From contig NC_091340.1 of assembly GCF_038502225.1 (NCBI RefSeq), positions 29,378,573-29,442,572 on the forward strand: a stretch of DNA of 64,000 bases. The letters run 5' to 3'. Position 1 is the first letter of the stretch; every line of letters begins with the position of its first letter. The DNA is from Cherax quadricarinatus. Lineage: Eukaryota > Arthropoda > Malacostraca > Decapoda > Parastacidae. Both the position numbers and the translations under genes were made by a program. Below, piece after piece: positions 1-11,168 of the stretch. The notes under the pieces are model-generated. The model searched no databases and was not told where the DNA came from. It saw nothing but the letters and a program-made list of their open reading frames with translations.

Positions 1-3000
1 CCTGCAGTGTTTCATCCTGCAGTGTTTCATTATGCAGTGTTTCATGCTGTAGTGTTTCGTGCTGCAGTGTTTCATGCTGCAGTGTTTCATCCTGCAATGA
101 TTCATCCTGCAGTGCTTCATCCTGCAGTGTTTCATCCTGCAATGTTTCATGTTGCAGTGTTTCATCCTGAAGTGTTTTATAGTACAGTGTTTCATGCTGT
201 AGTGTTTCATGCTGTAGTGTTTCATGCTGCTGTGTTTAATCCTGCAGTGCTTCATCCTGCAGTGTTTCATCCTGCAGTGTTTCATCCTGCAGTGTTTCAT
301 CCTGCAATGTTTCATGCTGCAGTGTTTTATGCTGCAGTGTTTCATACTGCAGTGTTTCATCCTGCAGTGTTTCATGCTGTAGTGTTTCATGTTGCAGTGT
401 TTCATGCTGCAGCTTTTCGTGCTGCAGTGTTTTATGCTGCTGTGTTTCATGCTGTAGTGTTTCATGCTGCAGTGTTTCATGCTGCAGTGTTTCATCCCGT
501 AGTGTTTCATACTGCAGTGTTTCATCATGCAGTGTTTCATCCTGCAATGTTTCATGCTGCAGTGTTTCATCCTGCAGTGTTTCATGCTGCAGTGTTTCAT
601 GCTGCAGTGTTTCTTGCTGCAGTGTTTCATGCTGCAGTGTTTCATGCTGCAGTGTTTCATCCTGCAGTGTTTCATTCTGCAATGTTTCATGCTGCAGTGA
701 TTCATCCTGCAGTGTTTTATGCTGCAGTGTTTCATGCTGCAGTGTTTCATGCTGCAGTGTTTCATTCTGCAGTGTTTCATGATGCAGTGTTTCATCCTGC
801 AGTGTTTTATGCTGCAGTGTTTCATCCTGCAGTGTTTCATGCTTCAATGTTTCATCCTGCAGTGTTTTATCCTGCAGTGTTTTATGCTGCAGTGTTTCAT
901 CCTGCAGTGTTTCATCCTGCAATGTTTCATCCTGCAGTGTTTTATCCTGCAGTGTTTTATGCTGCAGTGTTTCATCCTGCAGTGTTTTATGCTGCAGTGT
1001 TTCATCCTGCAGTGTTTCATCCTGCAATGTTTCAATCTGCACTGTTTTATCCTGCAGTGTTTCATGCTGCAGTGTTTCATCCTGCAGTGTTTCATGCTGC
1101 AATGTTTCATGTTGCAGTGTTTCATGCTGCAGTGTTTCATGCTGCAATGTTTCATCCTGCAGTGTTTCATCCTTCAGTGTTTCATCCTGCAGTGTTTCAT
1201 GCTGCAGTGTTTCATGCTGTAGTGTTTCATGCTGCACTGTTTCATGCTGCACTGTTTCATGCTGCAGTGTTTCATGCTGTAGTGTTTCATCCTGCAGTGT
1301 GTCATTCTGCAATGTTTCATGCTGCAGTGTTTCATCGTGCAGTGTTTTATGCTGCAGTGTTTCATCATGAAGTGTTTCATGCTGCAATGTTTCATCCTGA
1401 AGTGTTTCATGCTGCAGTGATTCATGCTGCAGTGTTTCATGCTGCAATGTTTCATGCTGCACTGTTTCATGCTGCAGTGTTTCATGCTGCAATGTTTCAT
1501 CCTGCAGTGTTTCATCCTGCAGTGTTTCATCCTGCAGTGTTTCATGCTGCAGTGTTTCATGCTGTAGTGTTTCATGCTGCACTGTTTCATGCTGCACTGT
1601 TTCATGCTGCAGTGTTTCATGCTGTAGTGTTTCATCCTGCAGTGTTTCATCCTGCAATGTTTCATGCTGCAGTGTTTCATCCTGCAGTGTTTCATGCTGC
1701 AGTGTTTCATCATGAAGTGTTTCATGCTGCAATGTTTCATCCTGAAGTGGTTCATGCTGCAGTGATTCATGCTGCAGTGTTTCATGCTGCAATGTTTCAT
1801 GCTGCACTGTTTCATGCTGCAGTGTTTCATGCTGCAGTGTTTCATAGTGCAGTGTTTCATCCTACAGTGTTTCATCCGGTAGTGTTTCATGCTATAGTGT
1901 TCCATGTTGCAGTGTTTTATGCCGTAGTGTTTCATCCAGCTGTGTTTCATGCTGTAGTGTTTCATCCTACAGTGTTTCATCCTGCAGTGTTTCATCCGAC
2001 AGTGTTTTATCATCCTGCAGTGTTTCATACTGCAGTGTTTCATCCTACAGTGTTTCATCCTGCAGTGTTTCATGCTGTAATGTTTCATGCTGCAGTGTTT
2101 TATGCCGTAGTGTTTCATCCAGCAGTGTTTCATGCTGTAGTGTTTCATGCTACAGTGTTTCATGCTGCAGTGTTTCATCCTACAGTGTTTTATCATCCTG
2201 CAGTGTTTCATACTGCAGTGTTTCATCCTGCAGTGTTTCATGTTGCAGTGCTTCATCCTGCAGTGTTTCATGCTGTAATGTTTCATGCTACAGTGTTTCA
2301 TATTGCAGTGCTTCATCCTGCAGTGTTTCATCCTGCAGTGTTTCATCCTGCAGTGTTTCATGCTGCAGTGTTTCATGCTGCAGTGTTTCATGCTGCAGTG
2401 TTTCATGCTGCAGTGTTTCATGCTGCAGTGTTTCATGCTGCAGTGTTTCATGCTGCAGTGTTTCATCCTGCAGTGTTTCATGCTGCAATGTTTCATCCTG
2501 CAGTGTTTCATAATACAGTGTTTCATGCTGCATTGCTTCATCCTGCAGTGTTTCATCCTGCAGTTTTTCATCCTGCAGTGTTTCATCTTGCAGTGTTTAA
2601 TCCTGCAGTGTTTCATGCTGTAGTGTTTCATCCTGTAGTGGTTCATGGTGTAGTGTTTCATGCTGCAGTGTTTCATCCTGCAGTGTTTCATGCTGTAGTG
2701 TTTCGTGCTGCAGTGTTTCATGCTGCAGTGTTTCATGCTGCAGTGTTTCATGCTGCAGTGTTTCATCCTGCAATGATTCATCCTGCAGTGTTTCATCCTG
2801 CAGTGTTTCATCCTGCAATGTTTCATGTTGCAGTGTTTCATCCTGAAGTGTTTTATACTACAGTGTTTCATGCTGTAGTGTTTCATGCTGTAGTGTTTCA
2901 TGCTGCTGTGTTTCGTCCTGCAGTGCTTCATCCTGCAGTGTTTCATCCTGCAGTGTTTCATCCTGCAGTGTTTCATCCTGCAATGTTTCATGCTGCAGTG

Positions 3001-5318
3001 TTTTATGCTGCAGTGTTTCATACTGCAGTGTTTCATCCTGCAGTGTTTCATGCTGTAGTGTTTCATGTTGCAGTGTTTCATGCTGCAGCTTTTCGTGCTG
3101 CAGTGTTTCATGCTGCAGTGTTTCATGCTGTAGTGTTTCATGCTGCAGTGTTTCATCCTGCAATGTTTCATGCTGCAGTGTTTCATGCTGCAGTGTTTCA
3201 TGCTGCAGTGTTTCATCCCGTAGTGTTTCATGCTGCAGTGTTTCATCATGCTGTGTTTCATCCTGCAAAGTTTCATGCTGCAGTGTTTCATCCTGCAGTG
3301 TTTCATGCTGCAATGTTTCATGCTGCAGTGTTTCTTGCTGCAGTGTTTCATCCTGCAGTGTTTTATGCTGCAGTGTTTCATCATGAAGTGTTTCATGCTG
3401 CAATGTTTCATCCTGAAGTGTTTCATGCTGCAGTGATTCATGCTGCAGTGTTTCATGCTGCAATGTTTCATGCTGCACTGTTTCATGCTGCAGTGTTTCA
3501 TGCTGCAGTGTTTCATACTGCAGTGTTTCATCCTACAGTGTTTCATCCGGTAGTGTTTCATGCTATAGTGTTCCATGTTGCAGTGTTTTATGCCGTAGTG
3601 TTTCATCCAGCTGTGTTTCATGCTGTAGTGTTTCATCCTACAGTGTTTCATCCTGCAGTGTTTCATCCGACAGTTTTTTATCCTGCAGTGTTTCATACTG
3701 CAGTGTTTCATCCTACAGTGTTTCATCCTGCAGTGTTTCATGCTGTAATGTTTCATGCTGCAGTGTTTTATGCCATAGTGTTTCATCCAGCAGTGTTTCA
3801 TGCTGTAGTGTTTCATGCTACAGTGTTTCATGCTGCAGTGTTTCATCCTACAGTGTTTTATCATCCTGCAGTGTTTCATACTGCAGTGTTTCATCCTGCA
3901 GTGTTTCATGTTGCAGTGCTTCATCCTGCAGTGTTTCATGCTGTAATGTTTCATGCTACAGTGTTTCATATTGCAGTGCTTCATCCTGCAGTGTTTCATG
4001 CTGTAATGTTTCATGCTACAGTGTTTCATATTGCAGTGCTTCATCCTGCAGTTTTTCATCCTGCAGTGTTTCATCCTGCAGTGTTTCATCCTGCAGTGTT
4101 TCATGCTGCAGTGTTTCATGCTGCAGTGTTTCATGCTGCAGTGTTTCATGCTGCAGTGTTTCATGCTGCAGTGTTTCATGCTGCAGTGTTTCATGCTGCA
4201 GTGTTTCATCCTGCAGTGTTTCATGCTGCATTGCTTCATCCTGCAGTGTTTCATCCTGCAGTTTTTCATCCTGCAGTGTTTCATCTTGCAGTGTTTAATC
4301 CTGCAGTGTTTCATGCTGTAGTGTTTCATCCTGTAGTGGTTCATGGTGTAGTGTTTCATGCTGCAGTGTTTCATCTTGCATTGTTTCATACTGCAATGTT
4401 TCATCTTGCAGTGTTTCATCCTGCAGTATTTCATCCTGCAGTGTTTCATCCTGCAGTGTTTCATGCTGTAGTGTTTCGTGCTGCAGTGTTTCATGCTGCA
4501 GTGTTTCATGCTGCAGTGTTTCATGCTGCAGTGTTTCATCCTGCAATGATTCATCCTGCAGTGTTTCATCCTGCAGTGTTTCATCCTGCAATGTTTCATG
4601 TTGCAGTGTTTCATCCTGAAGTGTTTTATACTACAGTGTTTCATGTTGTAGTGTTTCATGCTGTAGTGTTTCATGCTGCTGTGTTTCGTCCTGCAGTGCT
4701 TCATCCTGCAGTGTTTCATCCTGCAGTGTTTCATCCTGCAGTGTTTCAACCTGCAGTGTTTCATCCTGCAATGTTTCATGCTGCAGTGTTTTATGCTGCA
4801 GTGTTTCATACTGCAGTGTTTCATCCTGCAGTGTTTCATGCTGTAGTGTTTCATGTTGCAGTGTTTCATGCTGCAGCGTTTCGTGCTGCAGTGTTTCATG
4901 CTGCAGTGTTTCATGCTGTAGTGTTTCATGCTGCAGTGTTTCATCCTGCAATGTTTCATGCTGCAGTGTTTCATGCTGCAGTGTTTCATGCTGCAGTGTT
5001 TCATCCCGTAGTGTTTCATCCTGCAGTGTTTCATCATGCAGTGTTTCATCCTGCAATGTTTCATGCTGCCGTGTTTCTTGCTGCAGTGTTTCATGCTGCA
5101 GTGTTTCATCCTGCAGTGTTTCATCCTGCAGTGTTTCATCCTGCAATGTTTCATTCTGCAGTGTTTCATCCTGAAGTGTTTTATGCTGCAGTGTTTCATG
5201 CTGCAGTGTTTCACGCTGCAGTGTTTCATGCTGTAGTGTTTAATGTTGCAGTGTTTCATGCTGCAGTGTTACATGCTACTGTGTTTCATCCTGTAGTGTT
5301 GAATCCTGCAGTGCTTCA
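1..5318 (+). repeat. 15-bp satellite array A (CCTGCAGTGTTTCAT)
   Basis: About 354 head-to-tail copies of a 15-bp unit that contains a PstI-like CTGCAG. Most copies differ at the first base (C, G or A), at the fifth base (CTGCAG/CTGTAG), or as CTGCAATG. Spacing stays in multiples of 15 except for three extra 3-bp insertions (near 2008, 2190 and 3868). Higher-order structure is visible: a marker GCTGTAGTGTTTCGT recurs at 46, 2692 and 4465, and a 345-bp block is duplicated in tandem (markers at 1216 and 1561). A 1772-codon frame is open throughout (FHPAV pentapeptides), but this follows from the unit sequence and is not evidence of a gene. The array continues off the left edge. Confidence 0.97.
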
Positions 5319-5455
5319 TTTTTAGTGGTGCATCCTGTAGTGTTTCATTCCATAGTGTTGCATCATGTAGTGTTGGATCCTGTAGTGTTGCATTTTGCAG
5401 TGATGCATTCTGGAGTGTTGCATCCTGCAGTGTTGCATCCTGTAGTGTTGCAGCG
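5319..5455 (+). repeat. Degenerate edge of satellite array A
   Basis: About nine divergent 15-bp units in which TTTCAT is largely replaced by TTGCAT (TGTAGTGTTGCATCC-like). Divergence rises sharply here, as expected at the non-homogenised border of a tandem array. The following 5456-5545 is unique sequence with nothing recognisable. Confidence 0.85.
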
Positions 5456-5543
5456 AGGAAACTGCAGGATTGGCTTACCACTTCCTGAGCTGTGTAGACT
5501 AGTTTGAAATTTCATGATAATTAGGCTAATGTGGGTATGAATA

Positions 5544-5549
<6 letters not shown>

Positions 5550-5621
<72 letters not shown>

Positions 5622-5712
5622 GGAAGGAGACAAACAGAGAGACACAGACAGAGAGACAGACAGAGACCGACAGATGGATAGAAAGAGAAGGGAGGGATAA
5701 GAAGAGAAGAGA

Positions 5713-5782
<70 letters not shown>

Positions 5783-5886
5783 CAGACAGACAGACGGAAG
5801 GAGACAAACAGAGAGACACAGACAGAGAGACAGACAGAGACCGACAGATGGATAGAAAGAGAAGGGAGGGATAAGAAGAGAAGAGA

Positions 5887-5947
<61 letters not shown>
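5550..5947. repeat. Compound GA/GACA microsatellite with 174-bp duplication
   Basis: Three pure GA tracts are separated by two near-identical blocks of GACA, GGAAGGAGACAAACAG and AAGAGAAGAGAAGAG. The marker CGGAAGGAGACAAACAG lies at 5621 and 5795, a 174-bp spacing, so the compound unit has been duplicated. It abuts the 5' truncation point of the LINE that follows. The ORFs here (RERERE, SLSLSL) are microsatellite translations. Confidence 0.95.
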
Positions 5948-5949
<2 letters not shown>

Positions 5950-5952
5950 CTG

Positions 5953-8042
5953 AGCTCGCCACCACCATTTGGACTGCTCTTCTCCAAGGGGATGTTGACA
6001 ACCAAGTGAAAGCCTTCACTGGACACATCCTTAATCTACAACAAGAACACATTCCTCACCGGCAATATGTGACGAAGCCTACAGATCAGCCTTGGTTTGG
6101 CTTTCGTTGTAGAGAGGTTGCTACTGCTAAGTACAAAGCATGGCGAAGGTATAAGAGACATCCTACCACCTATAACAGGAACTTGCACAGGCAAGCCTGT
6201 AGGCATATGGGTGACGTTCAAAAGTGGACCATCTCTAAATGGGAGATGGACACCAAAAGAAAGCTAGCATCAGGTAGGGTAGGGTCCAAAACCTGGTGGT
6301 CCCTGGTCAAGGACAGACAAGGTTATCTGCCTGATAAACTCATTCCACCTCTAAATCAACAGGATGGGACCACCTCTTCTAGTAGTCAAAATAAAGCGGA
6401 CCTCTTTGCCGAACACTTTGCTATCAAAATGCAAGTTCCTGATCCAGCAAGGGACCCTCCTTGGCTAGCTGCAAGAACTGTGTCAAAACTGTCAGTGGTG
6501 ACAATAAAGCAGGAACAGGTGCACTTCCTTCTTAAATCACTTGACCAAGAAAAGGCTGTGGGCCCAAACAAGTTGAGCCCAAGACTGCTGAGAAGTTGTG
6601 CAGAACAGCTAGCAGCACCTCTAACCCGCATTATTCAGCACTGCCTAGTACAGTGTAAATGGCCTCTGTGGAAAGAGGTAAATGTAGTCCCTGTTCACAA
6701 AAAGAAGAGCAGAGCAGAAATCAGCAACTACAGACCAGTGTCACTCCTGTCAATCACTTGCAAGATCCTTGAGACAATTATCTCAAGACAAATGACAGTT
6801 TTTTGACTACCACTCACTTCTTTGTGACCGTCAATATGATTTCATGAAAGGTTACTCTGCAGCTGATCTGTTGTTAAATCTCTCTGCTAAGTAGCACCAG
6901 TCACTGGATGAATCCAAAGTCAGCTGTGTGGTAGCACTGGACATTGCTGGTGCTTTCGACCGGGTGTGGCACCAGAGCCTCTTAGCAAAACTGCAAGCTC
7001 TGGGAATTGCAGGCTCTACGCTATGTCTCCTCAGTGATTATCTTCATGGTAGATCTCTAAGTGTAGTTCTCAATGGAACAGAATCAGCAAGACATCCTAT
7101 TAGGGAAAGTGTTCCACAAGGAAGTGTTCTGGGACCATTGTTATGGAATGTCTACTTCAATGACCTTCTTCATCTCATCCCAGAATCAATGCACGTGGAG
7201 ACGACTGTACACTGACAATCACGTATCCAAGAAAAGAAATGCCAGCTGTTCTAAGCTACATCAGTCACCAGCTAAGAGATATATCAGCTTGAGGAAATAG
7301 ATGGCAAGTAACATTTGCACCTTAGAAAACACAAATGATGCTCTCTATGCACAAAGATGGTAATGCCAGTGCAGTAGTAAGGATGAATGGGAGGGTGTTG
7401 TCATCTGGAGAAGAAGTTGATATCCTTGACGTGAAATTTGACTCCAAACTGACCATGAAAAACCACGTTGTAAATCTTGCAAACAAGGCAGACAGGAAGC
7501 TTACAGCACATCGCCGAATCTCGCATCTGCTTGACAGTAGGGGTTGCAAGATTTTGTACGAGGAACAAGTACGCTCACACCTTGAGTATGCTCCACTTTC
7601 TTGGTTTGCCTGCCCCCCTTCTCATCTGCGACTGCTTGACAGAGTAGATAACAGAGGAAAACGTCTCATCTCTCGCCTGGACCAATCCTGGATAGATCTG
7701 TCATTTCAGCAGAGCCTTCAACACAGGAGGGATGTGTGTGGCCTTACTGTTATGTACAAGGCCAATATTGTCAAAGTACCACACTTGGATCCACTTCGAG
7801 GACAGCGTGAAACAAGCTTTTATGCCACAAGGCGGGCAGAAAGCAGCAACTTCACTCTGGCTGTACCCTTCTCCAGAACATCACTCCATCTGAGATCATA
7901 CATACCCAGGATGACTCGAGTATGGAACACATTCGTACAGCATTATGATGAAAATGCTGCCTCACAGATGGCTCCAACTTCATCCTGTTCCCTACTTGTA
8001 TGTTTCATAACAATAAAAATGTTTTCAAATGAGCTGATGTAG
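5953..8042 (+). pseudogene. CR1/Jockey-like LINE reverse transcriptase, decayed
   Basis: Remains of the ORF2 polyprotein of a non-LTR retrotransposon, whose reverse transcriptase copies element RNA at a nicked chromosomal target. The frame opens upstream of any ATG (TIWTALLQGD at about 5971), which marks a 5' truncation in the endonuclease-RT linker. Visible in order: RT fingers with AVGPNKLSPRLL and NYRPVSLLS (6545-6760); a frameshifted, stop-containing stretch (6807-6925); palm motif VALDIAGAFDRVWH and VPQGSVLGPLLWN (6928-7170); and the catalytic YADD region, decayed to RGDD in a shifted frame with CTLT following (about 7190-7225). The thumb/C-terminal part is open from 7335 to 8042 (DRVDNRGKRLISRLD, SYIPRMTRVWN). 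At least two frameshifts and several stops make it non-functional. The poly-A-like CAATAAAG at 8101 may belong to its 3' end. The clade assignment comes from motif memory only. Confidence 0.85.
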
Positions 8043-8143
8043 GTAACAGTTCTTAGCTTCTCAAATATAGTTAGGAATCCTTAACCTGTAAATAGCTTGT
8101 CAATAAAGCTAGGGATCCTTAACCTAACTTTGTCAAACCCTGT

Positions 8144-8144
<1 letters not shown>

Positions 8145-8198
<54 letters not shown>
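8145..8198. repeat. (GA)n microsatellite
   Basis: An uninterrupted GA tract of about 54 bp, just downstream of the LINE remnant. Confidence 0.97.
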
Positions 8199-8203
<5 letters not shown>

Positions 8204-8349
8204 GCAGTGTGATATATTGTCAGGCAGTGAACTGTGGATTAGTTGTGAATTGTTCCAGTCACTCCAGATTCAGTGTGAATTTATTCTTATCCTCACTTTA
8301 TAAAAACATATAAAAAGAATTCTGAACACATGGGAGAAAGCTGGACATT

Positions 8350-8648
8350 AAAAATAATCTAAACAGTTTTATTTTTTAAGACGGAAAAAAAATTAAAGAG
8401 TACTAAAAATGAACAAAGACTAAAAAAGAACAAAGACCAAAAAAGAACATTTAAAGACTTAAAACAGAACAGTTAAAGACTGAAACAAACAAAGACTAGA
8501 AAACAACAGTTAAAGACTAAAAATAAACAATCAACGATTTAAAAAGAACAAAGATTAAAAAAATATTTAAGGACTTGGAAAAGAAAATCAAAGACTGAAT
8601 AAGAACAACTGAAGATGTGAAAATGAACAAAGATTAAAAGAACACCAT
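8350..8648 (+). repeat. AT-rich degenerate minisatellite (AAAGACTAAAAA)
   Basis: Repeated variants of GAACAAAGACTAAAAA and GTTAAAGACT at irregular spacing of about 20-27 bp, purine-rich on this strand. The same motif reappears at 17460-17500, beyond the far end of the inverted satellite. The two pieces therefore look like one sequence split by array growth. The stretch 8199-8349 holds nothing recognisable. Confidence 0.75.
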
Positions 8649-8652
8649 GTAG

Positions 8653-10131
8653 AATGAAACATTGCAGGATGAAACACTGCAGGATGAAACACTGCAGGAT
8701 GAAACACTGCAGCATGAAACACTGCAGGATCAAAAACTGCAGGATGAAACACTGCAGGATGAAACACTGCAGGATGAAACACTGCACCATGAAACACTGC
8801 AAAATGAAACACTGCAGGATAAAACACTGCAGGATGAAACACTGCAGAATGAAACACTGCATTATGAAACACTGCAGGATGAAACACTGCAGAATAAAAA
8901 ACTGCAGGATGAAACACTGCAGAATGAAACACTATAGGATGAAACATTGCAGGATGAAACACTGTAGGATGAAACACTGCAGGATGAAACACTGCAGGAT
9001 GAACACTGCAGGATGAAACACTGCAGGATGAAACACTGCAGGATGAAACACTGCAGGATAAAACACTGCAGGATGAAACACTGCAGAATGAAACACTATA
9101 GTATGAAACATTGCAGGATGAAACACTGCAGGATGAAACACTGCAGGATGAAACACTACAGGATGAAACACTGCAGGATGAAACACTGCAGGATGAAACA
9201 CTGCAAGATGAAACACTGCAGGATAAAACACTGCAGAATAAAACACTGCAGGATAAAACACTGCAGAATGAAACGCTGCATGACGAAACACTGTAGGATG
9301 AAACGCTGCAAGATGAAACACTGCAGGATGAAACACTGCAGGATGAAATACTACAGGATAAAACACTGCAGGATGAAACACTGCAGAATGAAACACTGCA
9401 TGATGAAACACTGCAGGATGAAACACTGTAGAATAAAAAACTGCAGGATGAAACACTGCAGAATGAAACACTATAGGATGAAACATTGCAGGATGAAACA
9501 CTGTAGGATGAAACACTGCAGGATGAAACACTGCAGGATGAACACTGCAGGATGAAACACTGCAGGATGAAACACTGCAGTATGAAACACTGCAGGATAA
9601 AACACTGCATGATGAAACACTGCAGAATGAAACACTATAGTATGAAACATTGCAGGATGAAACACTGCAGGATGAAACACTGCAGGATGAAACACTACAG
9701 GATGAAACACTGCAGGATGAAACACTGCAGGATGAAACACTGCAAGATGAAACACTGCAGGATAAAACACTGCAGAATAAAACACTGCAGGAAAAAACAC
9801 TGCAGAATGAAACGCTGCATGACGAAACACTGTAGGATGAAACGCTGCAAGATGAAACACTGCAGGATGAAACACTGCAGGATGAAATACTACAGGATAA
9901 AACACTGCAGGGTGAAACACTGCAGGATGAAACACTGCAAGATGAAACACTGCAGGATGAAACACTGCAGGATAAAACACTGCAGTATGAAACACTGCAG
10001 GATAAAACACTGCAGGATAAAACACTGCAGAATGAAACACTGCAGGATGAAACACTGTAGGATGAAACGCTGCAGGATGAAACACTGCAGGATGAAACAC
10101 TGCAGGATGAAATACTACAGGATAAAACACT
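8653..10131 (-). repeat. 15-bp satellite array B, inverted relative to array A
   Basis: About 98 copies of the reverse complement of the array A unit (AGGATGAAACACTGC on this strand). Two 14-bp units missing one A (near 9001 and 9540) shift the frame. A higher-order repeat of 539 bp (35 x 15 + 14) is visible: the marker GCTGCATGACGAAACACTG lies at 9275 and 9814, and a third copy at 12735 falls in array C. Arrays B and C are one array split by a LINE fragment. Confidence 0.97.
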
Positions 10132-11168
10132 GCTCCCATCTTGTTCCTCATCCTCATATCCGACATAGACAAGGATGTCAGCCACAGCACCGTGTCTTCC
10201 TTTGCAGATGACACCCGAATCTGCATGACAGTGTCTTCCATTGCAGACACTGCAAGGCTCCAGGCGGACATCAACCAAATCTTTCAGTGGGCTGCAGAAA
10301 ACAATATGAAGTTCAACGATGATAAATTTCAATTACTCAGATATGGTAAACATGAGGAAATTAAATCTTCATCAGAGTACAAAACAAATTCTGGCCACAA
10401 AATAGAGCGAAACACCAACGTCAAAGACCTGGGAGTGATCATGTCGGAGGATCTCACCTTCAAGGACCATAACATTGTATCAATCGCATCTGCTAGAAAA
10501 ATGACAGGATGGATAATGAGAACCTTCAAAACTAGGGAGGCCAAGCCCATGATGACACTCTTCAGGTCACTTGTTCTATCTAGGCTGGAATATTGCTGCA
10601 CACTAACAGCACCTTTCAAGGCAGGTGAAATTGCCGACCTAGAAAATGTACAGAGAACTTTCACGGCGCGCATAACGGAGATAAAACACCTCAATTACTG
10701 GGAGCGCTTGAGGTTCCTAAACCTGTATTCCCTGGAACGCAGGAGGGAGAGATACATGATTATATACACCTGGAAAATCCTAGAGGGACTAGCACCGAAC
10801 TTGCACACGAAAATGACCCACTACGAAAGCAAAAGACTTGGCAGACGATGCACCATCCCCCCAATGAAAAGCAGGGGTGTCACTAGCACGTTAAGAGACC
10901 ATACAATAAGTGTCAGGGGCCCGAGACTGTTCAACTGCCTCCCAGCACATACAAGGGGGATTACCAACAGACCCCTGGCAGTCTTCAAGCTGGCACTGGA
11001 CAAGCACCTAAAGTCAGTTCCTGATAAGCCAGGCTATGGCTCGTACGTTGGTTTGCGTGCAGCCAGCAGCAACAGCCTGGTTGATCAGGCTCTGATCCAC
11101 CAGGAGGCCTGGTCACAGACCGGGCCGCGGGGGCGTTGATCCCCGGAACTCTCTCCAGGTAAACTCCA
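10132..11168 (+). pseudogene. 5'-truncated LINE: RT C-terminal half with intact 3' end
   Basis: A non-LTR retrotransposon ORF2 fragment that enters inside RT motif 4/5 (APILFLI, about 10132) and stays open to the stop at 11139 (332 codons from 10141). FADDTR (about 10203) is the RT catalytic YXDD-type motif with both aspartates present. Downstream are the thumb-like WAAENNMKFNDDKFQLL and KDLGVIMSEDLTFKDH, and a C-terminal domain with LEYCCTLTAPF, LYSLERRRERY and PAHTRGITNRPLAVFK. It ends in LVDQALIHQEAW. The fingers and first palm aspartate are missing, so it cannot be active. It sits between satellite units in both directions, so either it inserted into the array or the array spread around it. 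Its final 100 bp match dispersed pieces at 20391, 42205 and 48040. This is a different family from the element at 5953. Confidence 0.88.

Noticed and set aside
7..5325. A 1772-aa protein-coding gene of FHPAV pentapeptides
   Set aside because: Satellite translation; several frames on both strands are open, and the codons used cannot mutate to stops in one step. No start, splice or promoter context.
5363..6052. SLSLSL and RERERE proteins
   Set aside because: Translations of GA/CT microsatellites; the same applies at 38647-39085 and 44188-44454.
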